A stretch of 64,000 bases of DNA from Carettochelys insculpta (taxonomy: Eukaryota > Chordata > Testudines > Carettochelyidae). The stretch covers positions 39,521,501 to 39,585,500 of the forward strand of contig NC_134145.1 of NCBI RefSeq assembly GCF_033958435.1, read 5' to 3'. Position 1 is the first letter of the stretch, and every line of letters starts with the position of its first letter. Below the pieces are notes generated by a model. The model was not told where the DNA came from. It saw only the letters and a list, made by a program, of their open reading frames with translations, and did no database searches. Made by a program: the position numbers and the translations under genes. Positions 32,830-43,310 of the stretch are shown piece by piece.

Positions 32830-34212
32830 TCACCCCGTAGCCTGGTCAAAATGGTCCCACAGGGCCTCCCGGACCTGGATCCCCTCAGGGTCGACCTGGC
32901 GACTGGGGGCAGAGGGTGGCTGGACATCAGCCCTGCCAGCCTCCACAGCCCAGCCCTGGAAGAAGGCCTCTCCCTTGCTGTCCACCAGGTTGTGGAGTGC
33001 GCTGCACGCGCCCACAACCTGGGGGATGTTGGTGAGGCCTGCATCCAGGTGCCCTTTGAGGCGGCCGAAAGTGCACTCGACCTCCTGGCACGCATGGTTC
33101 AAGCGCGTGTTGAACTGCTCCTGGCTCGCGGTGACATGGCCCATGTAAGGGTGCATGAGCCAGGGCCGGAGGGGGTACGCCACATCTGTGACGATGCAGA
33201 GGGGCATGGTGGTGTCCCCCACAGGGATCTCCCGCTGGGGGATGTAGGTCCCCACCTCCAGATGGCGGCACAGGCCCGAATTTCTGAACACCCGGGCGTC
33301 GTGGGTGCTGCCAGGCCAGCCAACATAAATGTCCAAGAGGCGGCCCCGGCTGTCCACCAAGGCCTGGAGGACCACGGAATGGTATCCCTTCCTATTGAGG
33401 AAGCGTCCTCTGCTGTGCTCTGTGGCATGGATGGGGTTATGGGTCCCATCTAGAGCTCCAAAGCAGTTTGGGAAGCCCAGGCTGGCAAACCCCGCAATGG
33501 CAGCATCCGGGTCCCCAAGCCTCACGAGCCTGTGGAGGAGCAGGGCATTGATTGCGCGGACGACCTGCAGGGGAAGGACATGAGAGAGCACCAGTGAGGG
33601 GTGTGCAGGGTGTGTCTGGCCCTCCCCCCCGGGCTGTCCCCCCCGGGCTCCCCTCAGGGCTCCCCCCTCCCCACCCAGTGCTCCCCCCCCAGGCTCCCCC
33701 CCTCCCCCTGGGTCCTCTTACCTCCATGAGGACAGCCCCGACGGTGGCCTTGCCCATGCCGAACTGCTGCCCTACAGATCGGTAGCTGTCTGGAGTGGCC
33801 AGCTTCCAGACAGCGATGCCGACCCCTTTCTCTACGGTGAGGGCACGTCGCATGGGGGTGTCCTGGTGCCATAAGACAGGGGTGAGCCACTGGCAGAGCT
33901 CCAGGAATGTCTTCCGGCTCATTCGGAAGTTCCGGAGCCAGTGGTCATTGTCCCACTCGCCGAGTGCCAGCCGCTCCCACCAGTCCGTGCTCGTGGGGTA
34001 TCTCCACAGCCAGTGGCGTGTGCAGTTGGCGGGGGGTGCGCTGGGAGGGCAGCAAGGTCTGGGGCTGCTTCCTCATCCCCCCAGGACAGCTCATCTTCCT
34101 GAAATAAAAGATGATCAGCTGCCTCCTGCATGGCACTGCGCAGGGCAGCCACTGCTCCTCCAGGGGCAGGTGTGTGGGCCTCTGGCTGCTGCTGCTGCTG
34201 CTGGGGGTCCAT
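32830..34212 (-). pseudogene. Harbinger DDE transposase, element 2 (exon 2 intact)
   Basis: Starts MDPQQQQQQ at 34212. Exon 1 (to 33722) has a frame change in its N-terminal part between ~34030 and 33925, then reads MSRKTFLELCQWL and ends GMGKATVGAVLMEV. A 157-bp GT-AG intron (33721-33565) follows in the same place and phase as in element 1. Exon 2 (33564-32830, 245 codons) is fully open and has GALDGTH, DVAYPL and VECTFGRLKG, so all three presumed catalytic residues (D, D, E; 35 residues between the last two) are present. It lacks seven residues after GRLKG that element 1 has, which may harm folding. Confidence 0.88.
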
Positions 34213-34567
34213 GCTGCTTACACGGGGTGTGCGTGCCTGTGGCTCTGCAGACCGCGTGCTGTGCAGGCTGAGTGTGTCTGGGAGGGGCCCTTTGAGGGAG
34301 AGGCTTGCTGTTGCCCCGGAAGTGCTAGTCCACCCTGTGACCCTATCTGCAGCTGTTCCTGGCACCCTTATTTCGATTTTGGCCGCTTTGGTGTGTAGAC
34401 GCTCCCCTGCAGCGCCTGCTTCGATGTAGTGCTGTCCAACATTGACGTTGAACGTCGATGGCACCAACCCTGGAGGATGTGTAGACGCTATTCATCGAAA
34501 TAGCTTATTTCGATTTCGCTACATTGAAATAAGCTATTTCGATGTAGCATCCCAGTGTAGACATAGC

Positions 34568-34838
34568 TATAGAGACCAGGTGAGGCCCCAAAGGACAGGA
34601 AAAGGGAAAACTTAGTACTTATATTTTGAAAGGGGAACAAAGGGGACTGGGGGAATTATAGACCTGTCAGCCTAACTTTGATGCTCAGAAAGATACTGGA
34701 AACAGTTATTAAAGAATCAATTTGTAAGCACCTAGAAATGATGGAGTTATAAAGAACAGCTAGCATGGATTTGTTAAGAGCAAATCATGCCAAACCCATC
34801 TAACTCACTATTTTGACAAAAACAAGCAATCCTGTAGC
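34568..34838 (+). pseudogene. CR1 LINE body, right part
   Basis: Continues the CR1 polyprotein interrupted at 30593: RPGEAPKD, then KGNKGDWGNYRPVSLTLM (~34630-34685), the fingers region NYRPVSLTSV of CR1, followed by KILETVIKES and NHAKPI. It breaks off near 34838, where an AAACAAGCAATCCTGTAGCA word resembles a Penelope tail fragment. Confidence 0.78.
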
Positions 34839-37800
34839 AACTTAAAACACCTTAGTTTTCATATTCAAAAAATGTAAGATAACACTAAAAGTGAAGTTAG
34901 AGTTTCTCCTTTTCTGTAGACTAAGGGGCCTATAAATTAGCCCATTTATTGCCTTTCTATTAAAGGGCAACCTTTCCTTTGAAAAGACTGAATGTCACAG
35001 CTATATAGAAAAACAGTAACTGATCAAATTCTTCCCTCTGTTACTTCTGCGTGGCTTTAGCAGGCACTGTCACAGGGCAATGGGGCTGAATTTAATTCTC
35101 ACTTTAAAGAAAAATATAAATGAAAGAGAACCAATAAACCTTATTAACAGAGGTAAAATGCAGTGGTGGAAAATCAGACTAGGAAGAGCATGTGCTGAAA
35201 TAACCAAGCCATGCATACATATTTTGCTTGAAAGGTTCTAAAATTCCAGTAGATGGCAGTGAGTAACAGATAGAAATGTGAATGCTGCATAGTAAAGGTA
35301 ATTTCTATGACTGAAACTAAAAGGATACTGGCTTCATTTAGGAACTAAATGGCACAGATGTGGCAGGTACACGAAGGCATCTAAGCAAACGAAATACGTT
35401 TTTCACAGGCTGGTGGCTTCTACGTCAGCCTTAGAAGGTGACATTTTCTTGATCCTTATATTGCCTTTTTGCATCTTTTCACTGGGCAGGCACCATAGCT
35501 TTATGCTGTGATGCAGCAGTGTAAGAACAAGGATTATTAGTTTTACTATATAGAAAACAATTCACTGTGTTGCATTAATAAAATGCAGAATGTGTTTTTA
35601 AATTGCACGTTTTACATATAAGTCTTTTCATAGATGACATAATGAATTGAAGTGGGGTATGCAATTTAATTCATTACAGCTGTCAAATGGGAATCTGTGC
35701 TGCATTTGATTTGTTTCTGTGCCACTTGCAGGTTGGCGTGGAGGTGCTAGTCATTACACTTCATTTTGTGAACTACCCAGGTGTTGAAAACAAATAAAAG
35801 AAAAGGTTACACGGTAGAGTGGGAGCAGAGCGCGTTTTCTATAGATGTGAGTAGTGTGATGGAAGAAAGAGCAAAGTTATATACCAGCTAGTCCCTAGTG
35901 CACTGATGCAAAGGTTGACTCCTTTGTCTAATTAGGCTATCCCAGCAGTAAAATCCAAATCTGAATGCATTCACTCTCACAGCAATACAGTATGCCTTTG
36001 TGATGAAAGTGGAACAGAACTCCTTTAGAAGTAATTACACAGAACACTCTGCAATCCAACTCATTAACAAAAGATGTGTCAAATCCATTTCTTGTGCTAA
36101 TAACATCTGTGTAATTTGATGCTTAATAAGATCCACCCTGTCAGATATCAGGCTTAGTCAGCAAAAATAAGTCTGAATTTCTGAGTCCCAACCCTGGAAT
36201 TACTCAGAGCACCAGAAAACTCCTGTATCTCTTGGAGGATACCAGAATACAGCATCTGATTACAAAAAGGATTTTGTAGTAAGAACTGTCAGAGAGAAGA
36301 GGAATAAATAGCTTGTACAAAATAACATGTATGTAACTTAACAGATTCAGCTAGCATATTAAAGTGTGTTTACATTCATACACTTAATTGTGTATTAATA
36401 TTTATTTTTCACGTAACTATGAATGACAGTAGACAGCTACCCACAAGGAAGGACTGGAGATAGGACAGCTCTCCAGAGGGATCCTGGTGTGTCATGCTAA
36501 AACAAGGGTAAACAAATATTAAGCTTTGGGACACAAATGGATTGCTCCAGAGGTCAGGCAGGCATATTAGGTAAACTTTTCTCAAGCATCAGATATTGTT
36601 AGTTCTGCAGACAGAATATGAACCTTTATGCACTGATGGTCTGATTGGGTATGTTGCTATTTACCTTGCACTCTTTTTATAACGTGCTTTTATTGTACTG
36701 TTTATGTGGGTAAAAACAGTCACAGCTGGTACATTCCTTTCATGCTCAGAGCATATCCTTCAACATGAAATAATAGAAGTGAAGCAGAGTGAATAGATAG
36801 CACAATCATTAAAGCAACAACAAAACCTGTTTTGGATCTGGAATGCAGAGAATCCAGATCAAACAATTCACGTGCTGTACATCTAACTTCTAGGTTACAT
36901 TAGGGGTGTTGTCACATACATATTTCATGGACATCTAACACTCTCCTGTTAAGCCAAATAAACTTTTATTGACCATTCAGTTCCCCTGCGTGAACTGTTG
37001 TTCCTTTATTTATATCCTGCTGGGTTATATAAGTTTGGTAGATCCAAGCTATGTTAGAAGCAGGGTGATGAGTTTTTTTACAACTTTGTAGCTTTTTTAC
37101 ACATACCCTTTCTTATGAAAGGCAACTGACTGAGTTCTTCATCCAGTTCTGTAGTTTCCATCATACGAGCTGACTGCTCACTGCCCCCCAGTCCAGGCCC
37201 TGCCCACATCCCTGCCAATACCTCTTTCCCAGAGTGTGCCCCATTTCCATTCCAATTCCTCTGTTGCAGAGCTTGAACACCGTGAATCAGCTGCTCGTGT
37301 TGCTCTGGAAGTGCTGGAGGGAGGTGAAGGAGGAGGTAAACACAGGGCTGCTGGTGTACCAAAAACCTGGGGGAATGGGGGAGCTTGGACCTGTTGAGTG
37401 CTTTGCACCCACTAACTTTTCCCCATGGGTGATCCAGCCCGAAAACACCCACAGAGTCAGGGCCTATGGTTTACCTTTGTTTCCGTATCCAGAGCAGGAT
37501 GAGCTTCTTTTTGGCCAGGAGCAGGATCCATGTATTCCTGGACCTCTTTGCTGCAGCAACCAACCCTAACTTCTTTGGAAATCTTAAAGGATTTTTCAGC
37601 AATAAAAATCGTTTGCAAAATCATTCCAGAACACATGGTTTAAAATGAATGTAGCTAAAACATACACCACACAATAGGTGGGCATCAAGTGCAACATTTA
37701 AACAAAATTTTGTTCTGTGATGGCATCACACCCAACAGCGATCTTCATAATAAGCAACATTAACTTGGATTTAGGGGTTGCTAATAAGAAAGGTACGTCA

Positions 37801-38603
37801 TAGTGTGACATCCAACAGAAACACATAATGAGCAACAATCTCTGCCCCAAAACATTAACAATCTAAAACACAAAGACAGGCAAAAGGTGCAGGGAGGAAA
37901 AAATTGTTCTGATTTGACAGTTGGGGAACAAAAGGAGGAACTTGCTTGCCCAATGTCACAGAGAAAGTCTGTGACAGTGCCAGAACAAAACTCCTGAGCC
38001 CTAATCCAGTGTTGAAATTACAAATTCATCTTTGTTGCATAAATATGATGGCTACCTACTAGTAACAATGAATTCAAGAGGAGCAGACATTCCCAGTAAG
38101 TATTCCCCTAAAGTTAATCCATGTCAAACTAAACAAATATATGCCAAGTCCCCATGCTATAGATTTGGAAAGACAAGTATGATACCTTTTTATACCACAT
38201 GTGTGCAATCCTTCTTTGTCCTGATGTTGAGAGTAGCAATTTGCAAAAACTAGAGTGGCATATGTTGTTCTGGGCAAAGGGAATTAACGCCTGAGCACTC
38301 AGCTGCTGAATTAGACGGAAATGGTAAAAACAGAGAACAAAATAAACACACATCACAAACATTCAAAGGCCTACTAGTTGTTTTTGATTTAGTACAAAAT
38401 GAAGGCTAAAAATAGAGGTTTGTTTCTCAAAATCAGAGAAGGATTTGTCCTGCTGTCTTCTCAGGATCTGAACAGGGGCAAAGGTTTTAAAAAAGACAAG
38501 AGTATTAATTTGTTGACCTGAACAACCTTAAATATTACACTCCACAGCCATTAGAAAAGTTTGCACTGTAAGGATTCTGGCTTTCCTGTATGTGTAAGCT
38601 TGG
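34839..38603. other. Intergenic or intronic DNA, no gene recognised
   Basis: AT-rich and mostly without recognisable repeats, apart from the MIR-like relic at 37850-38025. An AATAAA with TTTATTGACC at ~36955 looks like the tail of some repeat. Open frames around 37080-37650 have no domain I recognise. This is the longest repeat-poor part of the window. Confidence 0.4.
37850..38025 (-). mobile_element. MIR-like SINE relic
   Basis: Wording such as TTTGACAGTTGGGGAACA, GGAACTTGCTTGCCCAATGTCACAG (in blocks), GTCTGTGACAGTGCCAGA and CTCCTGAGCCCTAATCC follows the order of the MIR core read in antisense. Moderately decayed. Confidence 0.55.
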
Positions 38604-38720
38604 CTATGTCTAGACTGCAGGCTTCTGTCGACCAAACTTCTGACAGAAGTTTTGTCAACAGAGTGTATGTCTATACTGCAGATCTCTCGGAAGAGATCTG
38701 CTGGTTGGAAGCATTCTGCT
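38604..38720. mobile_element. Fragment of a palindromic MITE
   Basis: GGCTATGTCTAGACTGCAGG followed by a hairpin (CTTCTGTCGACCAAACTTCTGACAGAAG in two blocks) and then a second terminus-like TATGTCTATACTGCAGATCT with the palindrome AGATCTCTCGGAAGAGATCT. The start resembles Harbinger MITE ends of this window, but no right terminus is seen. Confidence 0.45.
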
Positions 38721-40514
38721 GAGATCCCTGTATATTTTTTTCCACCAGGAAGAAGAGAGGCCTTGATGGAGAGTTTGGTTTTTTTTTTCTACAACATTTG
38801 GCCCTGTGTGGATGTTTACATAGGTTGGTCTGATTTAGATTACTTCTGAATTCAGCCTGGGGTATTCTCATCTTATGCAACTTTCACTCCAGTGTGTTGA
38901 TATTTCCTCAGTAAATTGCAATGCCATTGAAAGGACAAAGAGAAAATTTAATGACAGAGGGCAAATGCCCTTTCATTTACACAACTGTGAATCTGGAATT
39001 CACCACTTAAATGAATGGGGTTACTCCATATTTGCACCAGTGCAACTGAGAGCAGAATTTGTCTCATAATACAGTGAAATTCAAGCCTGCTGTGATATTC
39101 TCAGGGGGTTGAAATGTGTTAAGAGAGCCAGATATTTTCATGTGAGTAGGAGAGATGAAAGGATTTATCACTTAATTGTAAGATGGTGATATAAAATTCA
39201 ATATTTCATGGCTTATGTACCGTGCTTCAAATTAAAATCAGGATCTGAATTCTTCATTTTTTAAGGGGAATTTGAGAGTTGAATTGGTGCCTGTCTTTGC
39301 TCCCACTGCAGGAATTTTGCCTTGGATTTCTTTGGGAACAGGTTCAGGCCCCATGTTTGCCATTTCTGTGACCTCTTGGAAGCTGGGTTGATCATGCTGA
39401 GAAGGTTGCAGCTTTTAGAAGACCCTCTGCTTTTAGAAGACCCCCATGTTAACTGATTCATGGACTGGCATGAGAAAAAGTGATGCATCTTGGTAATGTG
39501 GTACATGCTGTTGGAAAACGTAGCTAGGAGTGACAAAATAAGCAGGATGGAAAGCCGAACAATGATCCACACCCCATTGTAAGAGATATGTTACTGTACT
39601 TCCCTAAAGAAGGAACAATTTGTTTACTGTTAATAAAGTAAAATGAGTAACTAAACAGGGTGCAACAGCATGTTATTTAGTCTAAGGCTAACATGGACAG
39701 TTCTTCAAATAGCCATTGGCATTATGAAACATTTTCCATATAGTCCAACATCTCATATTTGAGAAATAAAAATACCCCCAACTTACCACAAATACCTTCA
39801 ATAAAATGTTTTAAAATAATGCGTGTTGTCTAGAGAGAGGACAAATGAATATTTAAAAAAAACCAAGAAATGTGTCATATGTGTTGTGAAACCACATCTG
39901 ACCTATTTTCAATCTGTAAGACAGATTCAAATTGCTTGCAATGAAACATAAGCTAAATGGTTGTATTTTTCCAAAAGTGAGATTTAGTGGTCTGTTTGGA
40001 AAAATACTGTCTTGTGTGTTCTTCTGTCTGCTGTTGCTTTGAAGGGTGTAAGAAACCAAAAACCCATTTTCAATATGTCTTTCAACTTCCAACTCTGTTC
40101 AAGCTGGGCAGAAATGAGGTACTCACTCTTCTGGATAGGTCAGTTATGTATGAAAAAAGTACTGGACTAATAATAAAAAAGCAGCAAAGGTCCAATATTA
40201 CACAATACTTTAAAAATATACATTTTCAACATGCACAATTCATTACAAAAAATAGAAAAATCCCATATTTAAAAAATACATAAATCAGTACCTAGAAGGC
40301 ACACAATGTCAAGACACTGACGAGAAAACGTCCTGATCTTCTTCAAGGGGATTTTGAAATCAAACCATGTGTTTTTCTATACTTTATAATGCTGAAAGCA
40401 AAATCTTTGTTCCAGGTGTCCTTGTAGAAGTTTCACAGCTGCATACACAAACCATGCAACAAACATTATAATACAAGGCCTTATAGATATTAATAGAAAA
40501 TTAAAAAACATTTT
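38721..40514. other. No gene recognised
   Basis: AT-rich. At ~38955-39065 the wording CATTTACACAACTGTGA...GGGGTTACTCCATATTTGCACCAGTGCAAC resembles a widespread amniote palindromic repeat (TTACACCAGTGTAAC type), tentative. Nothing else that I can support. Confidence 0.35.
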
Positions 40515-40936
40515 GGCTGTGTCTACACTTACCAAAAACTTCAAAATGGCCATACTAATGGCCAGATTGAAGAATACTCATAAGGCACTGAAATGCATAT
40601 TCAGCACCTCATTAGCATGCCGTCGGCCATGGCACTTCAAAATTGCCGCATTTTGCTCCAGCATGGCTCATCTACAGGCGGGTACTTTTAGAAAGGACCC
40701 CACCAACATCAAAATCCACTTATTCCTATGAGCTCATAGGAATAAGAGGATTTCGATGTTGGTGAAGTCCTTTCCAAAAGGATCCCTGTGTAGATGAGCT
40801 GCACAGGAGTGAAACGTGGCAATTTTGAAGTGCTGTGGCCAGCGGCATGCTTATGAGGTGCTGAATATGCATTGCAGTGCCTCATTAGTATTCTTCGATC
40901 TGGCCACTAACATGGCCATTTTGAAGTTTTTGGTAA
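40515..40936. mobile_element. Harbinger-type foldback MITE, right end lost
   Basis: Starts GGCTGTGTCTACACTTACC and AAAACTTCAAAATGGCC; the right arm mirrors it through GGCCATTTTGAAGTTTTTGG and then stops short of the GTGTAGACACAGCC expected. Centre TTATTCCTATGAGCTCATAGGAATAA is a perfect-looking palindrome at ~40720-40746. Same family as 17793-18227. Confidence 0.8.
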
Positions 40937-41290
40937 TTTAATTGAAAAATACTATTTTTTATCACAATAATGTTAACCCTACTAGGATGGTTGGTGAGGT
41001 CACCCATACTTCGCAGCTTCTTAGCAGGATCTTGAGGTCTTATACTGTAGTTGTTACTTGGGGATTAGAAAAAAAGAAAAAGGTTGTGTAACTCCTATCC
41101 TATAACTCAAAACTGAATAATGAGGGAAGAAGAAAGAAAACAAATAACAGCTTTAGTGTAAATAGGTAGCTAAACAATAATGAGATGTAGGCCCAACCAA
41201 CCTCTGTACCCTGCCAATAAACAAGTAAGCCCAAAACAAAATACCCCAGGTATGATACTGGTTCTAGAGGTTTGGAAGGCAGTACATGGA
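40937..41290. other. No gene recognised
   Basis: AT-rich sequence between two DNA transposons; no feature seen apart from short A-rich runs. Confidence 0.35.
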
Positions 41291-41631
41291 AGCTGCGTCT
41301 ACACGTAAGTGCCCTTTCAAAAGGGCAAAAATTGAAGTTCAGCGTTCGAAAAAGTGGCCATCAAAAGAGAGCACCCACTGCCATTTTTCAGCTCAGCGTT
41401 CTGATCTGCTCTTTCGACGTGCCGCTGAGGTCTTTCTAAAGAGAGCTTCCACACGGCTCCAACCTCTCTTTCGAAAGAAGGGAGGCAGGAAACGCCGTGG
41501 ACGGGGTCCCATGGCCGACAAGCCCTTCCGGGACCACAGCCAGCCGCCTCCTTTAAAGGCCCCTCCCTCTGCCCTCCCCTCTGCATGAGCCGAGTGCTGC
41601 CCAGCCTGTCCCAGCCCGGCAGAGCCCACTC

Positions 41632-43066
41632 ATGCCCCCCATGAAGGCCCAGCGACAGCTCCTGCAGGAAGACGCCCTCGTCATGGACGCCCTGCTGGCA
41701 GTGCTGTGCACCCTCGCCGTAGCTGCACCCAAACTCATTGGGTGGCTGCGTGGCCCGCCCCCACCCCCTGGGCCATGGGGCTCCCCCCACCAGGGCACCA
41801 CCAGGCACCCCCCCACCTCTTGACCCCCCCCAGCAGCACTGACTGGTGGGAGCATGTGGTGCTGGGAGAGTGGGGTGAGCAAAGGTGGCTGCAGAACTGC
41901 CGCATGTCGAAGCAGACCTTCGAGGAGATCTGCCACTGGCTCGTCCCTGCACTCCGGCACCACGAAACCTGCATGCGGCCAGCCCTCACCCTGGAGAAAC
42001 GGGTCGCAATTGTCATTTGGAAGCTGGCCACCCCGGACTCCTATCGCTCCGTGGGACAGCAGTTCAGGGTGGGCAAGGCCACTGTCGGGGCTGTACTTAT
42101 GGAGGTAAGGTGGGGCCAGGTGGGCAGGGGGGCTGGGGCAAGGGGAACCCTCCACTGCAAGGGGCCAGGTGGGGCAGCGGCTGCACGGGAGGGGGCGGGG
42201 GCTGCATGGGCCAGGGGCCGGATAGGAGGGGGCAGAATGGGCCCGAGGCAGGGGGCAACAGCTGCCACACCCACACTAGAGCACATGTCCCCCTTCCCCC
42301 TCTGCAGGTCATTAGGGCCATCAACGTGATACTGCTCCATAGGGTCGTCCGCTTGGGGGATGTGGACAATACTGTTACTGGCTTCCAGGACCTGGGCTTC
42401 CTGAACTGCATCGGTGCTTTGGATGGCACACACATCCTCATCTGCGCCCCGTCACACAGCACCAGCCAGTACATCAACCGGAAGGGCTACAATTTGGTGG
42501 TGCTGCAGGCCCTGGTGGACATGAGGGGCCGGTTCACTGACCTCTACGTAGGCTGGGCCGGCTGCATGCACAATGCCTTGATCTTCCAGAACTCTGGCCT
42601 CTGCCACCTCATGGGGGCCGGCACCTTCGCCCTGCAGAGGGAGATTCCCGTGGCGGAGGACGTCACCATGCCGCTCTGCATGGTGGCAGATGCGGTGTAC
42701 CCCCTGCAGCCATGGCTCATGAGGCCCGACATGGGACACCTCCACCCCACCCGGGAGGCGTTCAATGAGTGCCTAAACCATGCCCACAACATGGTGGAGT
42801 GGGCCTTTGGGCACCTAAAGGGGTGGTTGAGGTGTCTCCTCACCCAGCTGGAGGTCGGGGTCCCCAAAGTGCACCAGGTGGTGGGTGCCTGTTGCATCCT
42901 CCACAACATTGTGGAGGGAAAGGTGGATGCCTATGTTCCTGGGGGGTGCCCTCCGGCTGGCACTATCTATGAGCAGCTGGGCACTGCCCCCATCTGCCAG
43001 GCCCACCGGGATGGCCACTGCATCCGGGAGGCCCTCAGGCAGGCCTTTGCCGATGGCCATCCCTGA
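41632..43066 (+). pseudogene. Harbinger DDE transposase, element 3 (best preserved core)
   Basis: A likely start lies at 41632 (MPPMKAQRQLLQED) in one frame; the conserved part from STDWWEHVVLGEW (~41835) is in another, so there is a frame change near the C8 run at ~41825 or an unrecognised intron. From there the frame is open: CRMSKQTFEEICHWL, TLEKRVAIVIWKLATPDSYRSV in blocks, and VGKATVGAVLMEV. A 203-bp GT-AG intron (42105-42307) follows in phase 0. Exon 2 (42308-43066, 252 residues and stop) has GALDGTHILI, MVADAVYPL and MVEWAFGHLKG, thus all three acidic residues. Splicing joins two different frames exactly, which supports the intron. AATAAA lies at 43189-43194. It may be coding, if the 5' part can be explained. 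Confidence 0.85.
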
Positions 43067-43188
43067 CCTGCACGCATGCCCACTTCCCACGCACATCCAT
43101 CACCCACCATCCCTGCCACCCCTGCCCCCACCAGCACCACAGCCGCACATCCACCACCCACCAGCCACCGAGGAGCAAAGTGGTGAAT

Positions 43189-43194
43189 AATAAA
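43189..43194 (+). promoter_or_regulatory. Probable poly(A) signal of element 3 transposase
   Basis: AATAAA about 120 bases after the transposase stop at 43064-43066. Position and sequence fit; there is no other evidence. Confidence 0.45.
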
Positions 43195-43310
43195 GAAACA
43201 TTTATATAACTGGGTGATCATAAATATGTACAGGGGGGAACCTAACTTGGAGGGGGAAACCTAACTTGGAGGGGCGGTGGAGGGAATCTAACTTGGAGGG
43301 GGCAAGGTGC

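Larger units (their letters stand above)
30594..34567. mobile_element. PIF/Harbinger element 2 (two genes)
   Basis: 3974 bp. Left end GCTGCGTCTACACTAGCC, right end GCTATGTCTACACTGGG read on the other strand. Flanks TAA (30591-30593) and TAT (34568-34570) are compatible with a mutated 3-bp duplication. Same layout as element 1: Myb-like gene rightward, transposase leftward. Its insertion splits a CR1 frame, which restores sense when the element is left out. Confidence 0.88.

Noticed and set aside
32704..33453. 249-codon frame on the + strand
   Set aside because: Antisense to exon 2 of the element 2 transposase, where the catalytic words are found.
37078..37569. Possible exon (frames on both strands around 37080-37570)
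   Set aside because: Frames on both strands overlap, no conserved domain or clear splice sites, so no support for a host exon.
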